DNA from: Bromus sterilis
Taxonomy: Eukaryota; Streptophyta; Magnoliopsida; Poales; Poaceae
Reading direction: 5' to 3'
NCBI GenBank assembly: GCA_950022295.1
Contig: OX465600.1
Coordinates: forward strand, 234,691,782-234,755,781
Length of the DNA stretch: 64,000 bases
Shown here: positions 11,199-22,687 of the stretch, piece by piece
Layout of the letters: each line of letters opens with the position of its first letter
Position numbering within the stretch: the first letter of the stretch is position 1
Notes under the pieces: model-generated
Told to the model about the DNA's origin: nothing
Seen by the model: the letters and a program-made list of their open reading frames with translations, nothing else
Databases searched by the model: none
Program-made: the position numbers and the translations under genes

Positions 11199-13426
11199 GC
11201 GAGGAAGATGAGGTTGATGATCTTGAGGCGCATCGTGTCACTGTCATCAGATTCATTAGCATCAGCTTCATGTGCTTTAGGGGTCTCAGGAGCTTCAGGG
11301 GTCTCAGGAGCCTCAGGATCAGGATCGTCATCCGGATCATTTGCATCAGGATTTGGATGTTCTTCAGGAGCAGGAGTTATGTGCGTTTCGTCAGGATGAT
11401 CCACGGGTATGATATCACCAGCACCCATCTTCTTGATCTGTTCTTTAGGTGGGGCTTCATCTAGATCAGGTGGCAGGTGCTCTCTTTGCGAGCCGTCAGA
11501 TTCATCAAACCGCACATCTACAGTCTCAACAATTTTATGATGACTAATATTGTAGACTCTGTAGGTGTGCGAGTTGATACCATAACCAAGCATGAAACCC
11601 TCACATGCTTTGGGTGCAAATTTTGACTGGTGATGAGGATCACGAATCCAACATGGTGCACCGAATACTTTGAAGTAACTCACATTGGGTTTCTTACCGA
11701 CCATTAGCTCATATGATGTTTTCTTGAAGAACTTGTGAAGTTACACTCGATTGACGATGTGGCATGCAGTGTTGATTGCTTCAGCTCACCAAATGAGTGG
11801 TGTGTTGTACTCATCCAGCATCGTTCGAGCCATCTCGATGAGGGTTCGGTTCTTCCTCTCAACAACTCCATTTTGTTGAGGAGTGTATGGCGTTGAGAAC
11901 TCATGAGTGATGCCCAAGTCTTCGAGGAATTCTTCCACACCGATGTTCTTGAACTCAGTGCCGTTGTCGCTTCGAATGTGCTTGATCTTCAAGTTGTAGT
12001 TGTTCATGACTCGCTGGGCAAAGCGTTTGAAGATTGCTGGGTTTTTTGAGTTATAGAGAAGAAAATGCACCCAAGTGTATCGTGAGAAGTCATCAACAAT
12101 AACAAGACCATACATGCTACCTCCAAAGCTTGAATACTTTGGAGGACCGAATAGATCCAAGTGAAGTAATTCCAGAGGTCTTGTAGTCGCCATGATGGTC
12201 TTCGCTGGATGCTTGGCCTTGATCATCTTTCCAGCTTCACACGCGCCACATAGCCGGTCCTTTGAGAATCTGATTTCCTCAATCCCGAGGACATGTTTCT
12301 TCAGAACCAGTTTCTGGAGGTTCCTCATTCCGGCGTGGCCGAGTCTTCGATGCCATAGCCAGCACTCTGAGGCTCGAGCCATGAGGCACGTGGCAACCTG
12401 AGGACCTTCAGAAAAATCTACAATATACATATCACCTTTCATAACTCCACTAAAGACAATGGAGTTATCGCTAACCATATAAACTACACAACCATATTTT
12501 CCGAAGAGAACAACAAGGTCAAGATCACATAGCATAGAGACAGAAATCAGGTTGTACCCGAGGGATTCAACAAGCATGACTTTGTCAATGTGTTGGTCTC
12601 GAGAGATAGCAACTCTGTCGAGACCCAATACCTTACTTTTACCTTTATCAGCGAAGGTGATGGTTTTCTTCGAAGAAGGACTCAGAGATGATTCCATGAG
12701 AAGGCTTTTGTCACTAGTCATATGATTTGTGTATCCACTGTCCATCACCCATTCAGTCTTTCCCTGCAAAGGAATTAGTGTCTCATACAACAAGTTATGA
12801 GCCATTCTTAGTTTGAAGAACTTATGGTTCCTCAGAATTAATTCCACAGGATGTTCCTCGGGATTGATTCTATGAAACCAAAAGATATAAATCTCCTTCA
12901 ACTGACTCAAATGATATTGTCCTGGGCATATGATCTGCAAAATTTATGATTGCCTCAGGACACGTCCCTGCAAAGATGATAAGTTCTTCTTTACCACCCA
13001 CATCTTAATGGGCGGTTTTGAAGTATATGAGGACTGATGAGAACGATGAGACCTAATGGGACGTGAGATGGTGGTATCAGGATAAACAAATGAATAAGCA
13101 TTCTTATGGGGAGCTTCCCTGTGGACAAAATGGTTAGCTGAGACATAGTGATAATCATTTCCATTGGAGGTATCGTCCTCAGATGATACCCTCAGCTCAT
13201 TTGCATCTGCATTCACAGGGAGGTTAGTGATGAGGTCCTTTTGAACCCAGATCTGCTTGACTGGAGGACCGTTCCTGCAGTTAGTTCCGATGTATCTGGC
13301 GAATACCTCACCATTGACATCTTTAAAAAATTTATAGTTTGAGTCAAAAGACTCAATCACCACATATGAGGAAACAGTATCATAACCAGATAAAGTATAG
13401 GGATCAGGAGGAGGCATCTTTGCCAA
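11114..13426 (-). pseudogene. Protease-integrase region of element C (multiple stops)
   Basis: The protease motif WVMDSGYTNHMTS starts the recognisable domain. It is followed by the GAG-pre-integrase zinc-binding block (WLWHRRLGHAG ... LCGACEAGK) and the integrase core, with its three acidic residues in LDLFGPPKY, IRSDNGTEF and QQNGVVERKN. The integrase would join the cDNA to the host chromosome. In-frame stops lie at 12946-12944, 11788-11786 and 11743-11741. The C-terminal linker (about 11500-11230) is acidic and Pro/Glu/Asp-rich, typical between Copia integrase and RT, and a frameshift near 11200 breaks the link to RT. The N-terminal section (13426-12944) is a spacer between gag and protease. 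Confidence 0.88.
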
Positions 13427-13429
13427 AAC

Positions 13430-15403
13430 TCAAGTGGTCTTTGGATATTGTTTAGGTTTCGAGTAAGACCCATCACCGTTGAGGTTTCGAGTGAACCCGA
13501 CACCTTCTTTCCTCGGATTCCTGTTGAGGATCTGTTTCTTGAGGATGTCACAAAGAATCTGATGCCCTTTCAGACTCTTGAACATACCGTTTTCCAGTAG
13601 ACTCTTCAACCTAGCATTTTCTTCAGCAATGTCTATGGTATTCTCAGATGAGGGGTTAGATACCACAGAGGCAATTGAAATAACAGAGTCTGAAGACATT
13701 GAAGAACTAGGTACAGAAGTGATACGGTCATGTTCAATACATTTTAAACAGGGAGGATTAAATCCTTCTTGTGGCATGATGATCTGTTGGGAGAGGAGTG
13801 AATCCTTTTCTTTCCTCAGATCGTCATGAGACATCCTTACGCGCTCAAGTTCTTGCTTTCTCATGAGGAACTCATGAGCCAGCTTCTCATGATCGGTGAG
13901 GATTGCCTCATAACGACTGATTAAGTCATCAAACTTTGACTGAAGAATATTTGATTCATCAGTCAATTTTTGAGTCTTCGTCATTTCCTCAACCAACATA
14001 TCATCACTCTTGTTTAGTGAGGTCTGAATCTTTTCAAGTGCACGTTGTTGCTTAGATGCAAGTTTAGCAAGTTTAGCATAGTTTTCATCAGGTTCTTCAT
14101 CTGAGGGATCATCACATGAAGAGTAAGTAGATACCTTGGAGGACTTAGCCGTGAAGAAGAAGGCAGGGGTGGTGTCTTCAGCTTCATCATCAACATGTGA
14201 TGGATATGATTCCTCAGTGCTGAAGATTGACTTGCAGACAAGCGACGTGGCAAGAGCCAGACCAACCACACCCTCAGATTCTTCAGATTCTTCTTCCTCA
14301 GCATCAGGATCGGAACCAGATTCTTCAGAGTCCAATTCTTTGCCGAGATATGCGCGAGCCTTAGGGGAGTTGTTGTTCCTGTATCCAGCAGACTTTGAGA
14401 ATCTTGAGGATTTCTTCTTTGTATTTTCATCAGAACTTTCATTTTTCCCTTTCTTCTTCTTCTTCTTCTTCTTCTTCTTCTTCAGTTTAGCTTCCTTTTC
14501 CCAGCGAGGACACTCGACGATGTAATGCCTAGGTTTCTTGCATTTGTGGCAGACTCTCATCCTTGTCTCAACAGAGTCATCATCTTTGCTTCTTCTTGAG
14601 GAAGATCTTGAGGAATTTCTGAAGTGATTCTTATTCGTGAATCTTTGGAACTTTCTGGTGAGGAGAGCAAGTTCCCGACTGAGGGTTTCAGGATCATCAG
14701 AGTCAACCTCAGACTCTTCATCAGAGTACACCTTTCGTGCCTTAGCTTTTAGCGCACGGACTTTTGGCGTGGAACTGTATAAGTCTCGTTTCTCAGAGAG
14801 CTTCAGTTCATGAGCATTGAGGCGCTCGAGAATGTCAGCATGATCCAGAGTCTTGAAGTCATGCCTTTCTTGAATCATCAGTGATAGGAACTCAAACGAG
14901 TCATCCATAGACCTCAGTAATTTCTTCACCACCTAATGATCAGTGATGTCAGCGACACCCAGTGCTTGAAGTTCATTGGATATGTCAGTGAGTCTGTCAA
15001 AGGTTTGCTGGACATGCTCGTTGTCTAGCCTCTTGAACCTGTTGAAGATACTGCGAAGTGTATCAACTCGAGAGTCTCGTTGTGTAGAAACTCCTTCATT
15101 AACTTTTGACAGTCTTGTCAATATCTTCTTTGCAGTATCCAGACCACTGATACGGTTGAACTGAGCCTTATTGAGGTGGCCGCCAATAATTCTTCGAGCT
15201 TTTGCATCAAGTTGCCAGTTCTTCTTGACAACTTCAGGAGTAGTCATCAGAGTAGCTTCAGGAATCCCTTGATCAACAATATCCCACAGGTCCTTGTCAA
15301 TGGCTTCAAGATGCATCCTCATCTTGTTCTTCCAGTACGGGTAGTCTGTCCCGTCGAAGATGGGGAAGTTTGAGGCAACACTCATTGTACCTGAGGTCGA
15401 CAT
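13430..15403 (-). pseudogene. gag of element C, with CCHC knuckle and long poly-lysine tract
   Basis: Gag starts at ATG 15403, 66 bp after the PBS region, and opens with the Copia gag signature FDGTDYPYWKNKMRMHLEA. A TAG at 14935-14933 interrupts it; the same frame continues from 14932. It shows the zinc knuckle CHKCKKPRHYIVEC (C-x2-C-x4-H-x4-C), then an 11-residue lysine run coded by an AAG microsatellite. Ser/Glu-rich acidic segments and a C-terminal coiled coil (about 14100-13800) follow. A TGA at 13432-13430 ends this part. The whole of gag to integrase is in one frame apart from these stops, so the ancestral element had a single polyprotein. Confidence 0.87.
14452..14484 (+). repeat. (TTC)n microsatellite in C gag
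   Basis: An uninterrupted run of ttc repeats on the + strand, read as AAG lysine codons in gag on the minus strand. Confidence 0.9.
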
Positions 15404-15454
15404 AACTTAAACTCCAGGTGGTTAAACCGAATCACACAGAACAAGGGATTACCT

Positions 15455-15467
15455 TGCTCTGATACCA
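15455..15467 (-). promoter_or_regulatory. Primer-binding site of element C (initiator tRNA-Met type)
   Basis: The minus strand reads TGGTATCAGAGC, the standard Copia/Sirevirus PBS complementary to initiator tRNA-Met. It lies 2 bp after the LTR end. Confidence 0.92.
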
Positions 15468-16203
15468 ATTGAAAGTGCAGTATATCGACCAGAGTGGGGT
15501 GAATGGGAGATTTTCAAATATCTTGAGGAATTTCGATTTCCTCAGGACTGAGGCAATACGAAATTGAGGAAACTTAAACTCGAGGAAGCACACAGGTGAT
15601 ACTAAAACGTGGGCATGAATGTAAATCAACCTATTGCATAGCTAAAGTAAGACCGATGCGAGAACTGAGGAATCAGACCAGAGTAAATTCGGAAAGAGAG
15701 GCATCAGGATGAGTCATCAGTGCATAAACATAAAAGTTGAGGTTGAAGAAATAGCACCAGGGCACTGAAGACATAGACTTGATGAACCAGTTCGAGTTGC
15801 TGTGACAACTCTACATCTGGTTGGAGAGGCTGAGATTGAACTCAGAAGACATAGTCTTCACCTTTTTCTCCTTGAACTAAAGTCCTCATACTTCGTCCAA
15901 TAACTCAGGTGAGTCTTCAAGGTAGACTCCCGAAACCTTCACAGACTCAGTTCACTCAGGGAATTCACAATTGGATCTTGACTTCCTCAGATTGATGACT
16001 TCTACACCGGCTGGAAGATCACAGTCTTCAAGGGTAAAAAGCTTTGGATCACTCGAACTGACTTCCTCAGAAATGCTCACCTACTCAGGCTGGTGGTTTT
16101 CCTCACTTAGGTTCTTCAGTTTCTTCAGAGGTGGGTTGCTCTCAAATGACAAGTGTCAGTTTTTCTCTCGGAGCAGCCAACCCACAAATGGGGCTGGGGG
16201 CGG

Positions 16204-16213
16204 CTATTTATAG
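16204..16213 (-). promoter_or_regulatory. TATA box in element C LTR
   Basis: Minus-strand ctataaatag in a GC-rich setting, inside the C LTR and in the sense of the element. Confidence 0.65.
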
Positions 16214-16342
16214 CCGGGGAGCAACCCCAGGTGAAAGGACATAAATGCCCATGCATGAAATTACTTCCATGCCCACCCTTCGGACCATTGGCTGGATCGG
16301 TACCAGCACTCTCCACGTGACACGTGGCACGGTCGGAACACA

Positions 16343-16366
16343 CTCTCTCTCTCTCTCTCTCTCTCT
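16343..16366 (+). repeat. (CT)n microsatellite in C LTR
   Basis: Twelve uninterrupted CT dinucleotides about 130 bp upstream of the TATA box in the sense of the element. Confidence 0.92.
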
Positions 16367-17074
16367 TTAGGCGAACTGCACTGGCAGTTTCCTGATTCCT
16401 CAACCGAAGACAAATTCCTTAGTGTCCTGAAGAACATCGTCTCAAACACCCGAGGAATTGAACTTCTACTGCAAGAGATTTCTCTGGGTTTTCTTCAGGA
16501 TTTCTAATTGAGCACTTCCTCAGAAATACAGAACTCATTTTCCTCAACCCCCCCAACAGTGCGGTGTTTTCCTACGACTCAGGAAGTATAAAAAGTCTTA
16601 GCGGAGACTACGCTTCAACTTCGTCTTCAGCGCGAACGTCCTCAGGATCTTTTACTGCTTCAGCTTCAGCCAAATGCTTCAGCATCCTGATTCCTCAGGA
16701 TTTCGCACAACTTTAGTCTTCAGGAAACACACTGATTTCTTCCATGTTCTTCAAAATTTTGGGGGGTCGACAACGGTGGTTAACCTCATCCTCAGGGACA
16801 GTTTTCCTGTGTATACTCACGAACACATCAGTCCCTTAACCGTTTTGTCATCAAATAATCCAAAACCTCAAAGGGGGCACTAGATGCACTTACAAGGCGT
16901 CTGCGCTGGGGTCTACTGGGGATAGAAATGAATCTTCCCCTGAACACCATAAAATGTCTGAGTTGTGCGCGCGCCATGGGTCAGTCAAGTGGACCATCTT
17001 GGATATTTTGTACAACCCAAACGATTGCTTCTTATAAACTGTGGGAAATATGAATGGTTTATATTGATTGTGTT

Positions 17075-19590
17075 AAAAATAGTTAATGATCCAGCAAAAA
17101 ATCATATTATAGCACCCCTAAGATGGTTTGGGTCTATATTCATTGTAGAAAAAGAACTAGAGGTCAAAAGATGAAGCTGATGAGAACAGACATTCAAATA
17201 TGATTCGTTCCACCTTGAAAGCATGACTCTTCTTCAAGGATATGTAGTTCGGTTTCTGAGGAGTCCACGTCATACAAGTAGTATAATCGTCTCAAAAAAA
17301 TCCCCGGCATACTCAAGTGACATGATGATACCCTGCCAAGTTTCATATTTTTTGGAGATAATATAAATTTTCTGGAAGTTTTAAATGAATGAATGTCGTG
17401 TTCACAGTTGGATATCGCCGCTTAGATCTTTGAAATTTCATCGCATTCGTTGCACAACACTTACTAGTGCACTGAGGAACACATGTTGATTTTTCAAACC
17501 ATTTTGGTGCACTGTTTTAGTCGATCTCAATGCTAATCTAAATTTTAATCCATTTAATGCCTAGAAATGCATGTAATGCATTCAAAATAGCAAACTATCC
17601 AGCAAAAAATTCATATTATAGCACATGAGATGGTTGGGTCTATGTTCACTGGAGAAAAAACTCGAGATCAAAAGATGAAGCAAATTGAGAACATACATTC
17701 GAATACGATTCATTCCACATTGAAACCACAACTCTTCTTCGAGGATAGTTCGGTTTCTAAATGGTGTACATCATACAAGTTGTACAATCGTCTCATATTC
17801 TTTTGCTGACATACTGAAGTGATATAATGACACCCAGCCAAGTTTCATATTTTTAGGAGCTAATATAAAAAAAAATTCGAATTTATAAACCAATGAATGT
17901 CGCGTTCACGGTTGGATATCGCCGCTTAGATCTTTGAAATGTCATGATATTCGTTTCACAACACTTACCAATGCACTAAGGAACCACATGTTGATTTTTT
18001 AAACCATTTTCGTGTACTGTTTTAGTCGCTCGCAATGCTAATCTGAATTTTAATTCATTTAATGCTTAGAAATGCACGTAATACGTTAAAAATAGCAAAC
18101 TATCCAGAGAAAAGTTCACATTATAGCACGTGAGATGGTTCGGTCTATGTTCACTGTAGAAAAAAACTCGAGGTCAAAAGATGAAGCAAATAAAAACATA
18201 CATTCGAATAAGATTCATTCCACCTTGAAATCACGACTCTTATTCGGGGATAGTTCGGTTTCTAAAGGTGTGTACATCATACAAGTTGTACAATCGTCTC
18301 ATATATTTTTCCCGGCATACTGAAGTGATATGATGACACCCTGTCAAGTTTCATATTTTTCAGACCTAATATAAATTTTTGGAATTTTTAAATCAATAAA
18401 TGTCGTGTTCACGGTTGGATATCGCCGCTTAGATCTTTGAAATTTCATCCCATTCGTTACACAACATTTACCAATGCAATGAGGAACCACATGTTGATTT
18501 TTTAGACATTTTGTATGCACTGTTTTAGTCGCTCGCAATGCTAATTTGAATTTTAATCCATTTAATTCCTAAAAATAGACGTAATGCGTTAAAAATAGCA
18601 AACTATCTAGCAAAAATTCATATTATAACACGTAAGATGGTTGGGTCTATGTTCAATGTAGAAAAAATTCGAGTTCAAAAGATGAAGCAAATGAGAACAG
18701 ACATTCGAATATGATTCATTTCACCTTGAAACCACGACTCTTCTTCGGGGGTAGTTCGGTTTCTAAAGGGTGTACATCATACAAGTTGTACAATCGTCTC
18801 ATATATTTTTCCCGACATACTGAAGTGATATGATGAAACCCTGCCAAGTTTCATATTTTTCAGACCTAATATAAATTTTCTGGAAATTTTAAACCAATGA
18901 ACGCCGCGTTCACGGTTGGATATCGCCACTTAGATCTTTAAAATATCATCCCATTCGTTGCACAACACTTACCAATGCACTGAGGAATCACATGTTGATT
19001 TTTCAAACCATTTTCGTGCACTGTTTTAGTCGCTCGCAATGCTAATATGAATTTTAATCCATTTAATGCCTAGAAATGCACGTAATGCGTTAAAAATAGC
19101 AAACTATCTAGCAAAAAATTCATAATATAACATGTGAGATGGTTGGGTCTATGTTCACTGTAGAAAAAAAACTCAAGGTCAAAAGATGAAGCAAATGAGA
19201 ATATACATTCGAATACGATTCATTCCACCTTGAAACCATGAATCTTCTTCGGGGATAGTTCGATTTCTAAAGGGTGTACATTATACAAGTTGTACAATCG
19301 TATCATTTTTTCCCGGCATACTGAAGTGATATGATGACACCCTGTCAAGTTTCATATTTTTCAGACCTAATATAAATTTTCTGAAATTTGTAAACCAATG
19401 AATGTCGCGTTCACGGTTGGATATCGCCGCTTAGATCTTTAAAATGTCATCACATTCATTGCACAACACTTACCAATGCACTGAGGAAGCACAATTTGAT
19501 TTTTCAAACCATTTTTGTGCACTATTTTAGTCACTCGCAATGCTAATCTGAATTTAAATCCATAATGCCTAGGGAATGCACATAATTTTT
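17075..19590. repeat. Tandem array, five units of about 500 bp
   Basis: The anchor 'aaaatagcaaactatc' or its variants recurs at about 17075, 17583, 18088, 18591 and 19092, and the last unit ends near 19590. Unit lengths are about 509, 505, 503, 501 and 498 bp. Each unit carries the same landmarks in order: gatggttgggtctatgttcac, a GTACATCATACAAG block, ttcacggttggatatcgcc and a gtttCAGTCGCTCGCAATGC-like end. No open frame runs through it. The first unit is the most diverged. It lies immediately before the gene remnants and may belong to a CACTA-type element whose terminus is at 37375. Confidence 0.9.
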
Positions 19591-19818
19591 TGCATGGATT
19601 ACTTTATACTTTGTATTGTCAACGGTTGTTTGTATTGAATTGTGTGGAATACATTCCAACCGCGTACATGTACTTTGCCAGAAGCATTATCTCGAAACCC
19701 TTCTTCGTTTTATTTCCTCCATCTCTAGCGGGCTATTTCCATGGCAAGTGGTGTGGGCGGTGTTGGGATCCCTCGACGAAACGGGGCCATCTGCGGACGC
19801 CCGCCCGATGCTGGGTAA

Positions 19819-20094
19819 GGTAGTTCCACCCGGTCGCTATTCATCCCAATCGGCGACGGCGGCGGCGACGACTATGAGGACCACTCGTGGCTGGTCTTCC
19901 TCCAACTGGGCGAGCACCTTGCGCCTGCCACCTCCAAGCTTCGTGCCACCGAGATGCCTCTCCAAGGAGCCAACACGGCGGCAGAAGCCACTGAAGAGGG
20001 CGGAGGCTTTCTCTACATCGAGTCCAAGGCGGCGTATGACCTCACGTATGATGAGTACAAGGCGGAATCCGAGCAGTTCATCCCCAAGCCGTGA
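19819..20094 (+). pseudogene. Gene remnant 1: acidic, unrecognised protein fragment
   Basis: A GC-rich frame of 91 codons following an in-frame TAA at 19816 and ending at TGA 20092-20094. It includes DDYEDHSWLVFLQLGEH and an acidic C-terminal half ending EQFIPKP. Codon use in this frame looks coding (G/C third positions), while the longer overlapping frame at 19616-20134 is Ser/Arg/Pro-rich and looks like a shadow. No start codon is clear; the only internal ATG is at about 19952. I do not recognise the family. It may be the last exon of a gene whose upstream part was lost. Confidence 0.4.
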
Positions 20095-20444
20095 GAAGCT
20101 GCCGCATACGCCCGCCGCATATCGTCCTATGTAGTTTTATGCTATTTTGTGGCAAAAATAAAAATGTAGTGGAAGTGGATGATGTAATCCGATGAACTCC
20201 TATGGATGTGTCATATATCGTAGTCTGGAACTATCTTTAATGTTTATTTTTGAATCTATTCGCCGTCTCGGATCTTTTGCGTGGAACGAATAATGCATGT
20301 TATTAATGCGGAGTTGAGTAGATTGTGCCCCTGATTCCGGCTAGCCGCCTATAACTACTGCACCTGCCAATGCAAAAATGCTTCATTATATCTCTCCCAC
20401 CACACCCACCCCCTCACCGCGCGTACACGCTCCAACCTTCCAGA

Positions 20445-20968
20445 ATGGCGCCGCCGATCAGCCCACGTTCAGACGTGTCTCCCGTCGCCGCGCCCCCAAC
20501 CATGGAGGAGCTGTGGGCGGAGTACGATCGACACCTCGAAGAGATGCTTCCGCCGGAGATAAAGCCAAGAAGTTGGCAGAGAAGGAGGAGGCGGAGGCGA
20601 AGGCGAAGGAAGCCGAGCGCCAGGCCAGAGTGGCGCGCTGGGAGGAAGTGTAGTGGCGGAAGGCCGTCGAGCATTCTGTTCGGGTGGAGGAGGAGGCCGT
20701 GTTTCTCTACAAGCAGGCTAAAGGCATCAAATGCATCGCCGCCGCATGGAGGTACCAACCAAAGGTGTACAGTGCCACAGAGAGTGAGATCGACTACGCT
20801 CCAACCCAGTTTGATAAGCTTGTGGCCAAGGAGTGCCGGCGCGTTGCTGATTCACATGTCAAGGATGTCGAGGCGGTGGTGGAGGCCCTCGCCCAGAGCG
20901 CTGGAAGGCCGCCGCGAAGAAAGGAGGAGTGGATTCAGAGTAGGCAACGTAGGAGGATGAGATTTTAA
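20445..20968 (+). pseudogene. Gene remnant 2: coiled-coil protein, frameshift plus stop
   Basis: It starts at ATG 20445 (MAPPISPRSDVSPV) and includes MEELWAEYDRHLEEM. Near 20555 the coding signal moves to another frame, which encodes an Ala/Glu/Lys-rich coiled coil (KKLAEKEEAEAKAKEAERQA). That frame meets a TAG at 20651-20653. It then continues through EEEAVFLYKQAKGIKCIAAA to a basic C-terminus (RRKEEWIQSRQRRRMRF) and TAA at 20966. Family unknown. The frameshift and internal stop indicate a pseudogene. It lies 350 bp after remnant 1 on the same strand, with an AT-rich gap between. Confidence 0.5.
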
Positions 20969-21236
20969 TTAGTAGTAGTATAGTAGTTAAATAAATTATT
21001 TTATGTTGCATTTGGATTTCTTTTTACGGCTGCAGTAGTTTGTAAGATAATATAATACATTTGCATGCATGTATGTAATTCTTATATAATATAAGAATAT
21101 TTCGTGCATTAATGGAAATAACATCGCTCACCATACATGTTGCAAATTTTAAAATTACATATCAAGGTATATACTGATCAGATCGATCAACTTGAAAGGA
21201 TAATAAATTAACTAACTAGCTAGAGTGATGGATACC

Positions 21237-21718
21237 TTATTGTGGAAAATAATAATCCCGGCACCGCTTCAACATCATCTCTAGGATGGCGGGCTCCAGA
21301 TCTTGGGATTTTTCCACCTCCTCCTTGAACAATGCATAGGCGCCTTCTCCAGACGCATGCTCTGGGGGCATGTTCTTCAGCAGCTCAAGAAAGGCAGGTG
21401 GGACAGCCAGATCGACGCGTCTGGCCACGCTCGTTGCCGCTTCGGCCTTGGCGATCACAATGCACCTCTCCACCAGGAGTTCATCGGGGGCTTTCTCCTT
21501 TGATTCACGGACAAGGGTAGTGCAGCGCTCACTGATGACGCCATCCGCTTCCCATAGGGACTGGGCAGCCGCAGTCAACAGTGCCTCCCTAGACGAGGCC
21601 TCGAATGCTTCTGACATGATGGCCTCATCCAACACTAGCTTTTAGCCGCTCTCATCTCATGGAGTATCCGCGAGGCCATCTGAACGGGCGACGACGAGTC
21701 AGAATCACTATCGAACAT
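21237..21718 (-). pseudogene. Gene remnant 3: acidic alpha-helical protein, one frameshift
   Basis: On the minus strand an ATG at 21718 opens MFDSDSDSSSPVQMASRIL. After about 27 codons the frame hits a TAG, and a 1-2 base shift joins it to the 21635-21237 frame. That frame is rich in Ala/Glu/Leu and ends KRCRDYYFPQ with TAA at 21239-21237. The 5' flank is purine-rich on the + strand, like a grass 5' UTR. The protein would be about 160 residues; I do not recognise the family. It is convergent with remnant 2, with a 270-bp AT-rich gap between. Confidence 0.5.
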
Positions 21719-22687
21719 TGCTATCAAGGAGGAGGCGGCTAGGAGAGGGAAGGAGAGAAGCAAGATTTTGGTGCGCGGGGGAGGTAGGATAAGAAGTCGG
21801 CAATGAAATGGGGGTAGTAATAATTGCTAGGGCTGATCAAAGAAAACATGCAGTCAAAATGTTGTTTCTGCGATGGTGCCCGCTGGTATAGAAACTAGTA
21901 ATATATTTTTACAAGCTAGAACTAGACCTCTCGCAGTGCCCAGTGAGGCAGTGATGAGCAGATGCTATCCCATGCGCAATGTTGTGATGTTGTAACGCGT
22001 CCATCAGTAGAAAATAACATTTTTTCTATGAAATTTCTATATAGACGACACTGCACACACGACATGCAGCCAACACTGGGTGTGTGAAATGTGGGTCGGC
22101 TACCTGTTGGACCCACATGCCGCATTGTTTGCATGGCTCATATCCGTCGTCGTGCACCTCACCCAAATCGTGTGTGTGTGGCGTTGTGTTTATAGAAGGG
22201 TTGTTCTACTTCATGATTTTACAGCGGTGTGAAAACTCCGTTAGTGAATAACTTCTCCACCCGACACGCATGGCTTTATAGAGAGGGTGTGGGTTGGCTT
22301 CTCGTTCACCGCGACGGTCAGGCAGTCGGACGGTCAAGCACGCCTTGCTTCAATACTGCGGTGGGAAGCCGTCTCGTCAGCCTGCGCCACCCCGTTGAAT
22401 TTCTCGCCACTTCGCTTCCACATTTTCTTTCCATTCCAATTTACCACACACTTCATAACTTCTAGCCGTGGGGATAGGGATGAGTCTTCTCCATAGTACT
22501 GCACTGTGACTTGGGTGGCTACCGTGTGGGTCCACAAGCAACCTGGCCCACACGTTAGTGATCTCAATTCAAAGGATCTGGTTCTGTGGTATAGAGGAAT
22601 AGCCAGCGAAGTTCAATCTTTGTCCCCTCCCCTCCCACCCCCTCCCTAGCTCCCCATCCCCTCCCACTCCCGTCCCAAAGTCCCAAG
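21719..22687. other. Non-coding region between remnants 3 and 4
   Basis: No supported gene. It holds a short GT run (about 22169), several tgtgtgggtc/gacccacatg-type words around 22080-22190 and 22510-22560, and a pyrimidine-rich leader (22620-22685) directly before the ATG of remnant 4. Confidence 0.4.

Larger units (their letters stand above)
7036..16894 (-). mobile_element. Element C: Sirevirus-type Copia retrotransposon, lacking only its 3' LTR in the window
   Basis: On the minus strand the order is 5' LTR (16894-15470), initiator-Met PBS, gag with a CCHC knuckle, protease, integrase, reverse transcriptase, RNase H, a ~1-kb spacer, then a separate ORF in the env position. Integrase before RT marks Copia. 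The extra ORF after pol, large acidic gag and iMet PBS point to the Sirevirus/Maximus-SIRE lineage. The 3' LTR lies left of the window because element B inserted just after the last ORF. The right flank is AGGCG (16895-16899). Every ORF carries stops or a frameshift. Confidence 0.88.
15470..16894 (-). repeat. 5' LTR of element C
   Basis: On the minus strand it runs from TGTAAGTGCATCTAGTGCC to ACTGCACTTTCA, 1425 bp, with matching termini (tgtaagtgca at one end, tgaaagtgca at the other). It contains a TATA box, a CT microsatellite and very many TCCTCAG-like heptamers. Confidence 0.88.

Noticed and set aside
16125..16449. ORFs with Arg-Glu repeats
   Set aside because: Translation of the CT microsatellite inside the C LTR.
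17075..19590. CRISPR-like direct repeats
   Set aside because: Units are about 500 bp with no spacers, in a plant nuclear context.
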